Positions 23,301-34,655 of a DNA stretch of 64,000 bases are shown one piece after another. This DNA is from Tetmemena sp. SeJ-2015 (Eukaryota > Ciliophora > Spirotrichea > Sporadotrichida > Oxytrichidae): assembly GCA_027382625.1 (NCBI GenBank), contig JAJKFJ010020979.1, forward strand, positions 292,895 to 356,894, written 5' to 3'. Position 1 is the stretch's first letter. Every line of letters starts with the position of its first letter. The translations under genes were made by a program, and so were the position numbers. The notes under the pieces are model-generated. The model made no database searches. It was given only the letters and a program-made list of their open reading frames with translations, and had not been told where the DNA came from.

Positions 23301-24506
23301 ATAAACTTGTGTCAGTTCAACAATTCATCGATAATCTTCTTTAGCAAAGATAGAATTAACAGAAAGAAGCAGATGATTCAAATTAAAAGAAAGTCACTAG
23401 TGATAAATAAATTGCAAACAAGCAATAAACAGATAAGACTCAAAATTAATTAGACAAAACTGATGCGAAATCTTCAGAAGAAAAAATGAAAAAGGATGCT
23501 TTCGTTAAAAAGTCATAGGATGTTTTACAAGAACTAGATCGAATGAAAAAGCACAGAGACCAGAGAGATTTAGAAAAGGTTACTGTATTCCTAGACTATT
23601 TTTATTTAGATAAGCTGCAAGATAAACATCAAATTGACACTCAAGTCTTGAAAGTTAACGACTTCATTTCAAATTTAATTCTCAAGAAAGCCAAAAAAAA
23701 ATACCATAACTCTAATACTAAAGCAACTAATGAATTATATGCTTCTCAGTTATTAAATTTTAATGAGAAGCAAATTACTCAAAATGATAGTGAAAACAGT
23801 TAAAACAAAAAATTTATTCAAAATAATTACTTTACTTATTTCTTAAAATAAAATGATATTTTAATAGCAGATAAAATAATATGCTCTCATTTATAAGATA
23901 CTACTTAAGAAAACGAATTGAGTGCAAAAATTGATTACGAAGGAAAAATATTCTTAACCTACTATGTTTAAATTTAAGGAGCTTATTTTCATATATATCC
24001 TTTGTATTTTATTGTGTGAGTGAGGACGATGATTTTTAATTGAGCAAGAAACTGATGATGTCTAAAAAGTAGTTAGTTAACAAAAGGAACCAGTTGTTGA
24101 CACAGATGATCAGTTGAGTTTAGAAGATGTGAAAATGTTTTTGGATACATAAATTTAGTCAACTTAGATAAAATCAGAGAAGGCAAAGCTCTCAAAGATC
24201 AAACAATTTTTAGATGAAGCCTTAGTAAATCAAAAGCTACTCAAAGTAAACGACTTCCTCAACAACCTCTAAACCCATCAAAGTAAAAAAGAAATAGAGT
24301 AGCTCAAATTTAAGATAGCCGATGTCAAGGGTTTCCTCGAGTCCTACACAAAAACATTGGCTCAACAAAAACCTTTAAAAAGTGCCTAGAAAACAAGTTC
24401 AACTCTAAGTACGAACAAGATATTAGCAACCAATAACCCACGCATGTATAGTTAGACCAAAGCATAGGACTAGAATTACTCCACCTTACTATTTATTTAT
24501 ATTTGA
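20364..24506 (+). CDS. long acidic protein with 'VxxFLDxLL' repeats
   Basis: ATG 20364 (MRRKYKLDSQTKQESIAPSA) to TGA 24504-24506. Near 20535-20600 a signal-peptide-like stretch occurs in another frame (NVAISLALYLALF), so the true start may lie there. A GTAAG...TGCAG intron is likely at 20823-20867, and another (GTCAACT...TTTCAG) near 21597-21648. From about 21780 onward the protein is Asp/Glu/Lys/Gln-rich, with about 15 copies of a degenerate motif: VSDFLDKLLSNKK, IGDFLDRVIKRY, VDSFLDKLVNRK, ILDFLDRLHLYF, VSEFIDTLLSQE, VQQFIDNLLQQR, VNDFISNLILKK, IKQFLDEALVNQ, VNDFLNNLQTHQ. Between copies lie acidic runs. No known family is recognised. A secreted matrix role is only a guess from the possible signal peptide. 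Confidence 0.6.
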
Positions 24507-24658
24507 GTTTGATAAGATAAAAACGAAGTGAAGACAGCCAAACATATCGTGATTTTATCAAACCTAAAAATAATTTAGTGATTATTTCAAAAGAGTTAAG
24601 TCTCTAATTTAAAGTTTAATAAGCATAAATTAATAATTATTCTAAACTTTGCATATTA
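24507..24658. other. AT-rich intergenic stretch
   Basis: About 150 bases without an open frame separate two same-strand genes; nothing specific is visible. Confidence 0.35.
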
Positions 24659-27600
24659 ATGGAGTAAAGAGATCCAATTAATCATGTAGTGGACATACTC
24701 CTAAGTCCTAATCAGCAGGTATCTTGCGCTTTATTCTCATATAATCTAGAAAGATGCTGAAGACCTAGAAAAAAAGAAGGCATAATTGGACAAGCTGTTC
24801 AATAATTTGTGTAATGAGAGAGCTCAAGATTTCAACAATATTCTTTTCTCAGTGAGGCCTTTAGAAGTAAGACTAACAAAGTATTTTACTATAATTTAGC
24901 ATCAACTTAATGAATTGGCATTCGTTTGTGGATGGACTGCAGAAAAGTTCTAAAGTCTTGAAGGATGAGCTGCTCTCTCAAACCAACCTCTTTACTTTCA
25001 GATAACTTGAGTTCAAATCCCTCTACTACCAAGAAATGTGCGAGGGGTTGCATATTTTTGAAAAGATAGAGCGCATGATTGAAGAAGTAGAATTTCTTTA
25101 CAAGCAATAAAATCTGCTTGCAGCTGCTATTCAATTCCAGAAACTGCGTAAATTTCTATTTGAGTCAGGTAGAAGAAAGAGTTAGGAAAATGAAGGCTAG
25201 TAGGAGGGAAATGAGTACGAATTGGATGTTAAACAAATGCTATAAGAGTTCGGAGTTTTCGAGATGGTTAAGAAAAGAGTGCATGAGAAACAACGCATAC
25301 TCCAAGATATGATTGCATCCAGAATCATTGACTTTCTTTTCATAGCCAACTCAGACACTATCAAAAAGAAGATTCAGTAAATCTCCTCATACTTTGAACC
25401 ACGATTATCCAAGCTATCAACCAATGAGCAAATAATAGACTACATTTGTTAGGACTATAATGAACTCAAAAAGGTTTAAGATTAGTTAGGCAAGATACTC
25501 AAGAAAGAGCAAGAGTGCGCATCTAAAGCAGAGGACATGATTAATTTCTATTACGTCTCGCAAGATGAAAGTATCACTATGGGACTTACCTTACTTCAAA
25601 AAGATTATAAGAAAGCGATTGAAGAGCAAAATGTATCATACTTAGTGGTTTTGGTTCATGCCTTCAGAAAAGTATCTCACGATTCGTTATAAGAATACAT
25701 AAGGAGTCAAACAGATTAAGTAGACATATTTTTATTAGATTCCTAGACACGAAATTTGTTCGAACGGATTATAAAAGTCCTAATAGAAAATTTTAAACCA
25801 TAAAAGAAAGTTAAGAGTTTCTACTAACCTAAAACAGATCCCCTCACTGACCTTCTTTAAGTTGAAAGCTCTGAGCTAGTTAAAGTTTCTTAAATATTTC
25901 AAGGAGTGTTCTTATTGCTGCAGCAGAATTTGGGTTACTTCGTTTTGATAGATAAGATGGAGATTACCAATAAGAAGGAAACTGGGGTTTCTTTAGACTT
26001 CATGAATTCTTTATACATATATTTTTGATATGAATCACAATTTCTATTACTTCAAGTTCATGATATAGATATTGGTTGACCATGACTCTAGAATAAGAGA
26101 ATTCAATCTTAAAAATGGCTTCGAAGATCAAGATCAAAGGCTTTTGATTTCTAGTAAGATGCAAGTGGAGAAAAACATGCGTTTCAGCATGAAAAGTAAA
26201 GAAGACATGGAAAATTTCTTAGTAGACTAAACTAGGATGAAACTCGACTTCAACAAAACACTTGATGAGATGATGGTACCACATCTATTTTAAAGAAACA
26301 TTTCATACGTTATGACTCTTGCAGGAAGACTCATGTTTCTTATAGAGGGTATCGCACAAATTTATAATTTTTATTAATCTTAAATTTGGTAAAACTTTAT
26401 CCTTAAAATATCATTTAGGTGATTGAAAAAAATTTCAATGAAGATAGTGAGAAGAAATTTCAGATTAGAGGCCAAACTGCAAGTATGAGAAGATTTATCA
26501 TTACTAACTATGAACTATTCCTGGACAATTTTAAATCTCATTGTGACTTTGTGGCCTAGAAATATTTTAACAAATCTTTCGATCCTTCTAGCCTCACTAG
26601 AGCGGGAAGATAAGAGAATCAAGCTATCAATAGATAGAACAGTCAAAATCAGATGAGCTTGCTTAAAATAATTATTTGCTTTTTATAGAATAGCTAGTCA
26701 TAGACAAATCCTAATTAGGCAAAGTAAAGCATGGCTACGTTTTCAAGGGCTAGTATAATTGGAAGGGTAAACTCTAATCCGAAGGATCCTAACTCGATGT
26801 GGGTTATTTTTGATTTCTTGAAATCATTTTCTTACTTGGCTTAGCTTGCTGTTGAGAGGATCCCTTAAGATGAGAAAGATAAAAACAAGCAAGATATAGC
26901 TCAGTTTAGATAGGATGTTCTAGAGAGTGTAAATAAAATCATGAAGAAGACTCATGATAAAATGAACTAACTTCTAAATTTCTGCTTCAGTGGAAGTCAC
27001 AGAGATGTCTTCTTTTCTTCTGATATCTATACCTCTGAGAAAAAATCTTATTTCTTCAAAGGCATCATTAAATAAGAGGAAGTAAAGGCTTCCTAGCATG
27101 AAAATGATGAGTCTTTCTTTACAATTGAGGATACTGATTTTTTGTATCAACCTACTCTACCTGTTTAAACTGACTTGCTCTCTAACAGTATTTCAACTCT
27201 TACTCTTCTGCTTTAGGTTTATTAGAGATTAAAAGATGAGACTTTGAACGAGTTCTCAGCTTGCTATCAATATATAGCAAGTGAGAAGATGTGGGAGTAA
27301 TTGCTCTCAGAGAGCTGCAAGAAAGATTACTCAAGGAATTTTGAAAGAATACAGTCGAACATCTTTGACATACTCATATTTATGAGATGCGAGTTTACTA
27401 CTAGAATTTTTAGCCATCTCAGAGAAATGACAGTAAGAATCTAAGTTAATAATTATATGATAGAAAACTGATTTCATTGGTGCAGCGAATTCGCAATCTA
27501 AGCTTGAACCTTTTGCTCAATCTTTAGTGAGAGATTTGAAGATTTTATTGAATTTTGTATCTCAATACCTCACTCCTTTAGAAGTAAGAGTATTTCTTTA

Positions 27601-28032
27601 GTGTATTTGTTATAGGTGTTTTACTTGATTTCAAATGCATCTAGACTAGTGTTTTCATTGTATGGTTGCTATATAAGATTCATTAGGCGATAAGACCTAG
27701 ATGAAACAGGCTTCGACCGTTTGCGAAAGACTTACATTTAGCTTAAGATAGAGTTAGAGTTGCTTCTTCCTAAGCTTTTGAGTGAATTAAGTGGCACTGC
27801 CAAGTAGGGACTCAAAAAATTAGTTGAGGAGATGAAACAAGAAATAGACAAGGAGAGGTTAAGAGTAGAGTACATATTCTAGCTTATAACCTCAGACAAC
27901 TAGGAGTTTAGAAGTCTCATACAAGAAAATACATACTCAATGGACAACTCAGAAATTTAAGACTATGGAAGGATTCAGAGAAATTACTAGGACAATTAAT
28001 ACAAGAGACATGCAGATGAAGAGGATTCTTGA
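24659..28032 (+). CDS. exocyst subunit, most like Sec8/EXOC4
   Basis: ATG 24659 (MEQRDPINHVVDILLSPNQQ) to TGA 28030-28032, about 1,050 residues. Short introns are visible: 24719-24749, 24867 to 24899 or 24942, 27433-27463 and 27584-27615. The N-terminal coil (FNNILFSVRPLE, KSSKVLKDELLSQ) is followed by EGLHIFEKIERMIEEVEFLY, which parallels the Sec8 segment where a coiled coil is followed by a leucine-rich domain with tethering helices. The rest is all-helical (FERIQSNIFDILIFMRCEFT) as in CATCHR tethers. The exocyst tethers secretory vesicles to the plasma membrane. Sec6, Sec15 or a GARP/COG subunit cannot be excluded. A 4-base frame slip near 26020 may be an indel. Confidence 0.5.
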
Positions 28033-28293
28033 ATTATTAATTTAGTTGCTTATATTCGATATTCTCTCAAGTATTTAATAAGTGGGTTGAGATTAATAAT
28101 GAATAAAATAGTAGGATAAGCAGGGTAAGTAAATGGCCCTTTTTTGTTTCCATTATGGACTGAGATAAGAGGATGAAAATTTTTATGTACCTTGAAGAAT
28201 TAATTATTTTTTCGTCAACCATGAGAGTACACAATCCATATAATTAAATTCATTTGAATTTAATATCTTAGAATGATTGAATGATAGGACTGA

Positions 28294-29032
28294 TTATCTC
28301 AACCATAATATTTTCCAAATGCATTTTCAGAATATCATAGTTCTTTTAGAAATACTTTAAAAGGGCCTCCCTCGATCATCAAGGGCATATCTTGTGCTAT
28401 CTTTAACTAAAGGCCCTCCACATACAGAAAAGATGTCCCTCTTAAAATCTTACTGATTAAAAGAGAAAAGAATCCCTATGCAGGAAGGTGGTGCTTTCCT
28501 GGAGGGAAGCTTGAAGAGGAAGAAAACTATTCTCAAGGCACTATTAGAGAGGTCAGGGAAGAGACTGGACTCCAAGTGGAACTATTTAATCAATTAGAGG
28601 CTGATATTAATAACTCAGTCTCAAAGGATGGAAAATCATATTTAATATTCATACAATCTTATAAATAAAGTTAATTAAATTAATTGCTAAACTAATCCAA
28701 CAAAACGATAATTTGAAACTTGCATCACCCACTAGAGTCTTTTATTGTATTCTAGAATACTTGTAAAGTTTAGGATTAATTACTTAATTCAATAAATGAT
28801 AAATCTATTATAAACTACCTTTATATAAATTTGTTGTATAATGCTCTCATCTGGCTTTGTGGATGAGAATCAACAAAGAATCAGTTGCGAGGATATTGAA
28901 AATCAATGGTTTAAATATCCTGAAGAGACCAATCTTCTCAAATCTGAAGATTGCTTGCCTAAGCTCCATCACTTCTTAGATATAGTAACAAATAAATACT
29001 TCCTTCATGCCAGAGAGGAATCAAAACTTTGA
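28294..29032 (+). CDS. Nudix hydrolase
   Basis: A complete Nudix box is visible near 28500-28580: GKLEEEENYSQGTIREVREE followed by TGL, matching G-x5-E-x7-R-E-U-x-E-E-x-G-U. It is preceded by the typical strand LKILLIKREKNPYAGRWCFP. Family members hydrolyse nucleoside diphosphates linked to other groups, for example oxidised dNTPs, using Mg. After SYLIFIQSYK about 180 very AT-rich bases intervene. The C-terminal part SSGFVDENQQRISCEDIENQ resumes at 28841 and ends at TGA 29030-29032. The interruption is probably an IES, or an intron; the exact junction is not resolved. No in-frame ATG lies between the upstream TGA (28291-28293) and the domain, so the 5' end is also broken. Confidence 0.75.
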
Positions 29033-29294
29033 TTTTTCTCACTACCTCCCTTTGTAACCATATTAATTACTCTCTAAGTACTAATTCAAAATCAAATGCT
29101 CTCCATATCATCATGCCCATTTAAAGTTAAGTATTATAATTATTTGAGTAATAAAAACTTAGAGGTATAAGTCTATTGTGTAAATTTAACTGAGAGATTG
29201 TTAGCAACTCCCTGCAAAAGGACGAGAACTAGGAATTTCCTATAAACACTTGCTAAATGCAACACTCTCCCCGTTTTTTTGACTACTTCTCACC
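29033..29294. other. intergenic, convergent 3' ends
   Basis: This region between the Nudix (+) and EF-hand (-) stops shows no sustained frame and nothing specific. Confidence 0.35.
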
Positions 29295-31557
29295 TCATTT
29301 TCCATATTCTTCTTTTAACTACTCAATCATCAATTCATCCTTAATCCTCTGTTAACTGATTTGAGGTGCATTCATAGCTTTGAAAAGTTTGTTACCTCTC
29401 CTTTCTCCAAATTCATCTCCCTCTTCTAACCTGAGAGCGCTAATCTAAGTTTTATTCTCCGGCACCAAGTTTTAAACTCTTCTAAGCTTTTCTCTGGCGT
29501 TATTTTGGTACTTTTAGATTTCCTTATCCTTAGATGTATCCTTATCCTTGAATTTTTTGACATAGTCATCAAGTTCTTTAGCCTCAGGTGGTAAATTTTC
29601 TTGATAGAGCTCTTAAAAGTTGATATAATTGGGATTTTCTTATTTGATGTGGACAGTGATAATTTCATCAAGCTTCTTAGAGAGGATGTTAGTTCTGCCT
29701 TCAGTGTTATTAGGGTTAGGTTAGTTTTGATTGCCTCCAGCAAGCGATCCAATTGTGCCTCCTAATCCTCTTTCGTTTTTATCACTCTTCTTCTCAGGTT
29801 CTTTTCCTCTTCTGAATAGTTATTACCATGGCAAAGTATTCACTACCCGTTAGTCAATCTAGGGTCTAACCTGCAAAGCAGTTTCAACTGGCTTAATAAT
29901 CCCAGGAGGTCTATGCAACTCGAATGCTTCTTTCAAAAGTTCGTTTGCTGTCAGATCTTTAATCTGCCGCCCTTAAATTTTGCTAAGGGGGTGCTTACCC
30001 CCAATCATCTCAGAGTAGGGCTCATCTACGAAGTGATGCTTCCTAAAAATTGTATTGAGTTCGTATCTAAACATCGCGAAGTCATCTATCTGCACATCTG
30101 AGATCTTAAAATCTTCCTCTTTCTTTGTAATCGTAAGCACATCTCTATATGATATTCATAAATTTAATAAGAATATTTACACGAATGAAAGAGTCCTTGG
30201 CAATATTGATTTATAAAGAGAGTTCTTAAGTCCCTTGATGGCACTCATGAATTCTCTGTAAGTAATCAAATTATCTTCATCAACATCCGACTGAGCTACT
30301 TTTAGTCCTTCGCCTCCCCCAAGTTTGCTGTCTGCTGCTCCTTGCATTCCTGAAGCATTCTTGATATCTTTCTGAGATTATTCTCTCTTTGCTTTTTCTT
30401 ATTGCTTCTTGATATTCTGGTGCTTGATCATGCCCATGATGAAGTGGAAGTTCTGTTCTGCCTTCTAATCAGCAATCTGAAAAATGAGGATTGATGAGTC
30501 CATTTTGATTCTAGAGCACTCCCTCGCAAATATTCTCTCCACTCTTTGCAACATCTGCAATATCTCAGCAGGTCTCATGCACCCATCGTCATCATCATCG
30601 CAAAGTTCAAACATTACTTTAGTTAATTAAAACAACTGTTTTCTTACATCTCAGTTTCATATCATAGACTATCCTTGCTAGCAAGTTTAACGCAAGTAGA
30701 AAATCGAGGATGTCCATATCTTATTTCTTGTCAATGTCCGTTCCATTATCACTGAATTTAAACTTTCTAAACCCTATTTTCAGTCATCTTGCATTAAATT
30801 TTTTTTACTTTCAAACATGTATTGAGTTAGGGTGTCAGCAGGCTTTGCAGTCCTGAATTCATCCTCCAGAATTTTCTTAAAGTCTTAATACCTTATTGTA
30901 GCTAGATAATGTAAATATCGTATTGAAATAATAAATTCAGAGTAAGATTGCAAATTTTGTTGTGCTTTTTAAAATTGTAATTTCCTTATTTATCAAATAA
31001 AGATTAATTAGAGGTATCTAGAATGTATATTTCATTAAAATAAAATTAGAATTAAGCTATTTATTTAAATTGTATAATAGAGTAAGCTTACTGTTGAGAG
31101 TACTTCTTTCATTCTTAAATTTGGTACTCAAGCTCTTGATTCTTTCTGAATTCACTAAAGGATTAGAATGAAACTTATGATTACATTAACTTTGGAATTA
31201 TTCAATTTCAAGGGCAGAGGGAAAGTTAGGATCGTTTCTTTTGTCAAACAGCTAATTCTGCTTGCTCTAAGCATATAAATTAGAAGTAGGATTTTGCTGA
31301 TGTCCATGTTGCCCAGCATTTCCATAAGCACTGCTCGCTCCACCCAAGTGCCCTCTTGATGGAATACTTGTTTGAGAAAGCCCAACATCTACATTGCTGG
31401 GGTTGCTTTTCATATTGCCTGCTGTATTCATGAAACCTCCTCCTGAATGGCCTCCAGTAGACTGATTCAAAGCACTCTTGCCCACTTCGATGTAAGACCT
31501 CTTCCGCTGCTCATTCTCAGCCTATATTCTCTTCATCTTGTTTTAGTCAGTTGCCAT
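29295..31557 (-). CDS. EF-hand calcium-binding protein
   Basis: ATG 31557-31555 (MATDQNKMKRIQAENEQRKR) to TGA 29297-29295. The first about 110 residues are Gly/Ser/Asn-rich. At least one long AT-rich interruption follows (about 30895-31090, starting GTAAGCTTAC, so an intron or IES). EF-hand loops are seen at ELCDDDDDGCMRPAEI (near 30600) and SDVDEDNLITYREFMSAI (near 30260). The C-terminal half is charged and helical (LYQENLPPEAKELDDYVKKF). The domain order resembles unconventional EF-hand proteins of ciliates with a large C-terminal extension. The partner is unknown. Confidence 0.65.
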
Positions 31558-31964
31558 TTATTGCACTTATTTTATTTCAATCTTCTCTCAAACTCACCTT
31601 CATTTGAGAAAAAATATTCTACCGCACTCCAATAGTTGAGGCATGGAAATTTCGATAATCAAATAAGATAAATATGATTTGCCTAAGACCCGTTTAAACT
31701 AATCACAAGCCAGCATGTGGTTGTTTTGAAATAAATTTATTGATATCAATCAAATTTGATTAAAAGTAAAGTTATTAATCATAAATATAATTAAAAAATT
31801 TAAGACCCTTCACAAAATATTTTAATTTAGTGAAAAGATTAATTTTCTCAAATATTATTTATTTGGCTTTGAATTAATTTATTATGTAATTTTAAATGGA
31901 CTGAATGAATAATTAGAGGAAGGTATTTGTTTAATAGTAATTTTAATTTTATTTTTTAGTATCT
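31558..31964. other. AT-rich intergenic stretch between divergent genes
   Basis: About 400 bases with long A/T runs. A T-rich tract (31945-31958) lies just before the Rh transporter ATG. No other feature is supported. Confidence 0.4.
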
Positions 31965-33549
31965 ATGGGTTTCGGTAGAGTTGAGATTACCTTCCTTCTT
32001 TGCGAGGCAGTCAGCATCCTATTCTTCGGTCTCTTCACAGAGTATAAGCTTGGCACAGACCCCAAGACCAGTCCCACAGACGAGCCAGCCATTAGAGCTT
32101 ACATGCATGACAAGTACCCTATGTTCCAAGATGTGCATGTCATGATCTTCATTGGATTCGGATTCCTGATGGTGTTCCTCAAGAACAACTCATGGACTTC
32201 CATTGGATTCAACTACCTCATAGCTTGCTGGGCCATCCAGATTACCATCCTCTACAGAGGATTCTGGGAGCAGATTCTTGCTTACTACCTACATGATAAG
32301 CACGATTGGCACAAGATCCCCCTCAGAATCGAGGAAATAATTAATGCTGATTTCGGAGCTGCCGCCGTTCTCATTACTTTTGGAGCTATCCTTGGAAAGT
32401 GCTCTCTTTTCCAGCTCTGGTGGGTCGCTACTCTCGAGCTTTGCTTCTACACTTTGAACGAGGCAATCCTAGTCAATGTGTTCAAGGTAAACGATATTGG
32501 AGGCTCAATGATCATCCACACCTTTGGAGCTTACTTCGGACTCTCAGTCGCTCTCTTCTACCAGCCTAAGAAAGCTATCGCTGATAAGCATGGAATTGGA
32601 AAGAGCAACTACCTCTCTGATCTAGTCTCTATGATTGGAACCCTCTTCCTATTCGCCTACTGGCCTTCTTTCAATGCTGCTCTAGGCTCTGGCTCAACCC
32701 TCGGAGTACTTGATGACTACAAAATTCCTACAGATGCAGTCGCTTTGGCTTCCAAGCAACAAAGAGCTGTTATTAATACCTATCTTTCAATCTGCTGCAG
32801 TTGTATCGCCTCAATTATTTCATCTAAGATCATTCACGGAGGAAAGCTAGATATGGAAATCGTCCTAAACTCTTCCATTGCTGGAGGAGTCGCCGTTGGA
32901 GCTACAGCTGATATCATTCACATTGTTAAAATCAATTCTGCAATGATTATTGTATAATATTGATTGTGCTACCATTCGGAGCTATGCTACTTGGATTCAT
33001 CGCAGGAACTGTTTCTTCCTTCGGATATGGCTACCTCTCTGGCTTCTTGCAGAGAAAGATCTTCCTCCACGATACCTGCGGAGTGCACAACTTGCACGGT
33101 ATGCCAGGAGTAATTGGAGGTATCGTTAGTGCCATCGTCGCCTCAAGAGGAGAAGACAACTTCGGATCCAACTAAACTCAATTAGCGATGCTTATTTATC
33201 ATTAGCTTTGAAGATCATTTACGGAAGCGTATTCAGTAATCTTGGCCTAAGATCCTAATCAGAGCAGGGAGGTCTCCAGATGGCATCTCTTGGACTTACC
33301 CTCGGTCTTGCCATCTTCACTGGACTATTCACTGGATTCATTACATCCTTCTCCTGGTTCCAACCCCCAAGCGAGGACTACCTCTTTGATGATAGATTCC
33401 AATGGGCTGATTGCGACATCGAGCATGAGCAGCTTGCTGAGCTCCAGAAGCAAATGAGCATGTCTGGAACTCACTCCAAACTCGCAAACCTTGGTGGCAA
33501 GACTGATCATGATGACGAAGATGAAGACCACGGAAACAGAATCAACTGA
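31965..33549 (+). CDS. Rh-type ammonium transporter
   Basis: ATG 31965 (MGFGRVEITFLLCEAVSILF) to TGA 33547-33549. Signature regions of Rh glycoproteins are present in order: FQDVHVMIFIGFGFLMVFLK, MIIHTFGAYFGLSVALFY, IGTLFLFAYWPSFNAALGSG, SSIAGGVAVGATADI, GAMLLGFIAGTVSSFGYGYL, HDTCGVHNLHGMPGVIGG and LTLGLAIFTGLFTGFITSF. About 11-12 transmembrane helices are expected. The conserved pore histidines sit in HTFGAYFG and HNLHGMPG. The C-terminus is acidic and His-rich (DHDDEDEDHGNRIN). Two IESs, 41 and 5 bases, must be removed to keep the frame. The family moves NH3/NH4+ and possibly CO2 across membranes. Confidence 0.93.
32922..32967. other. 41-bp IES in the Rh gene, pointer ATTGT
   Basis: ATTGT lies at 32922-32926 and 32963-32967, flanking AT-rich DNA with in-frame TGA. 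Removal joins TADIIHI to VLPFGAMLLG in frame, matching the conserved Rh helix. It has no AG end, so it is not an intron. A third ATTGT inside (32949-32953) does not give an open frame. Confidence 0.75.
33170..33178. other. 5-bp IES or indel in the Rh gene, pointer AACT
   Basis: AACT occurs at 33170-33173 and again at 33175-33178. Removing 5 bases joins NFGSN to SISDAYLSLALKIIYG and restores the conserved frame. It is either an extremely short IES or a sequence error. Confidence 0.5.
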
Positions 33550-33678
33550 GATTCTCCTCTGTGACTGTTTGACTCTAAGTCCTACTGACTCTATGTTATA
33601 TATATTTGCAGTCTATAGAGATGAGATAAGTTATTTAGAACTTATATTAGAACTATGATGCACAGACTGTATTCAATT

Positions 33679-34329
33679 TCACAAATTAAGCATGCTATTT
33701 TCCTTCATACTCCGATTGGGATGCTTAATCACAATTTTCAGCGATTTTATTCTATTAAGATTTACTAAATCTTTCTTTTTGGGAGGGATTTAGATGGGTA
33801 TTTAAGCTATTCTGTTTTACTTATTGTGAATTGTTTCGGTGTAGGCGTATCCCTCATCCTCATCATCTTGTTCTTAGACTTCATTCCTATCCTCTCTTGG
33901 CTGTCTACCTCCACGTCTGCCCCAAGAAATACTTGTTTTTATTAAGATTGTGAGTTCTTGGATCTTAGCATCAAGGCTTTCTTTGTATTAGATTTAAAAC
34001 TCTCTCAAGCTTTCCATCTTGAAGTTTCTTGGTGACATCTTCTCTTTAATAAGTGGATAAGTTCATGATTTGCTTTTGCTCCTCTTTGATTTGCTCATCT
34101 ACAGGAACACATTAATTCCTTTCATTATGCCAGTCGCAATCTTGAGTTTATGGCAATATCCAATCAAGTGCTCTAAATTAATCTCCTTCTAGTATGGGTT
34201 AGGTCTGTCAAGCAATGCTTGCTTTTTAGCAGCGATTCTCTCAGCCTTTTGCTTCTCTCTTTCAACCAGCGACTCTTTCTGTCTCTTAATCCACTCAGCA
34301 TGGTTAATTTCATCTTTCTGGATTTCCAT
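33679..34329 (-). CDS. hypothetical coiled protein, acidic RGG-containing tail
   Basis: ATG 34329-34327 opens MEIQKDEINHAEWIKRQKES and then KKQALLDRPNPYQKEINLEH. Frame changes near 34095 and 33985 lead to VPVDEQIKEEQKQIMN and then ISWGRRGGRQPREDRN with an acidic stretch, ending at TGA 33681-33679. The breaks suggest small IESs. Its helical N-terminus could be an RNA-binding or ribosome-associated protein like its neighbour, but no family is recognised. It might be the continuation of the gene at 35000-35591, which lacks an obvious C-terminus. Confidence 0.4.
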
Positions 34330-34339
34330 TCCTTCTCAT

Positions 34340-34640
34340 TATAGGAAGAGTAAGATTAGGGATATTTGAGTGTTTGTAGAAATAACGATGGAATCGAATA
34401 GAGAATAGATAAGTGAGATCACCTATAACTAACAGTCGCCTTGGTCAAACAAAATTAGTGGACTCAGCTCAGCCTCACTACTATAGAGCTTCCCTAGAGT
34501 CACTCGGTACTTCTCCCCTTTCTTTTAGGTGAGCGTCATCAGTTCACTTTCTGCAATACGAAGTGATGACTGAATCGGCGCTCATCAATCAAGAGTGGGA
34601 TAGTTGTTGGCGTTGTTCTCTAAGTTCTCTCTCTTATTAG
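34340..34640 (-). other. open minus-strand segment, possible orphan MDS
   Basis: On the minus strand a coding-looking stretch reads LMTLTQKKGEKYRVTLGKLY and SSEAELSPLILFDQGD around 34540-34430, without start or stop. It lies between the last MDS of the RGG gene and the gene at 33679-34329. It could be an MDS of a neighbouring or distant gene. Confidence 0.3.
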
Positions 34641-34655
34641 CTCTTCTGTTTTATT

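Noticed and set aside
26010..26030. 4-bp IES in the Sec8-like gene (ATA repeats)
   Set aside because: The frame can be restored this way, but with so short a unit and AT-only pointer an assembly indel is equally likely, so it is not listed as an IES.
29426..29752. 108-codon minus-strand ORF
   Set aside because: Shadow frame of the EF-hand gene's C-terminal half, which is on the same strand in another frame with glutamine-coding TAA/TAG.
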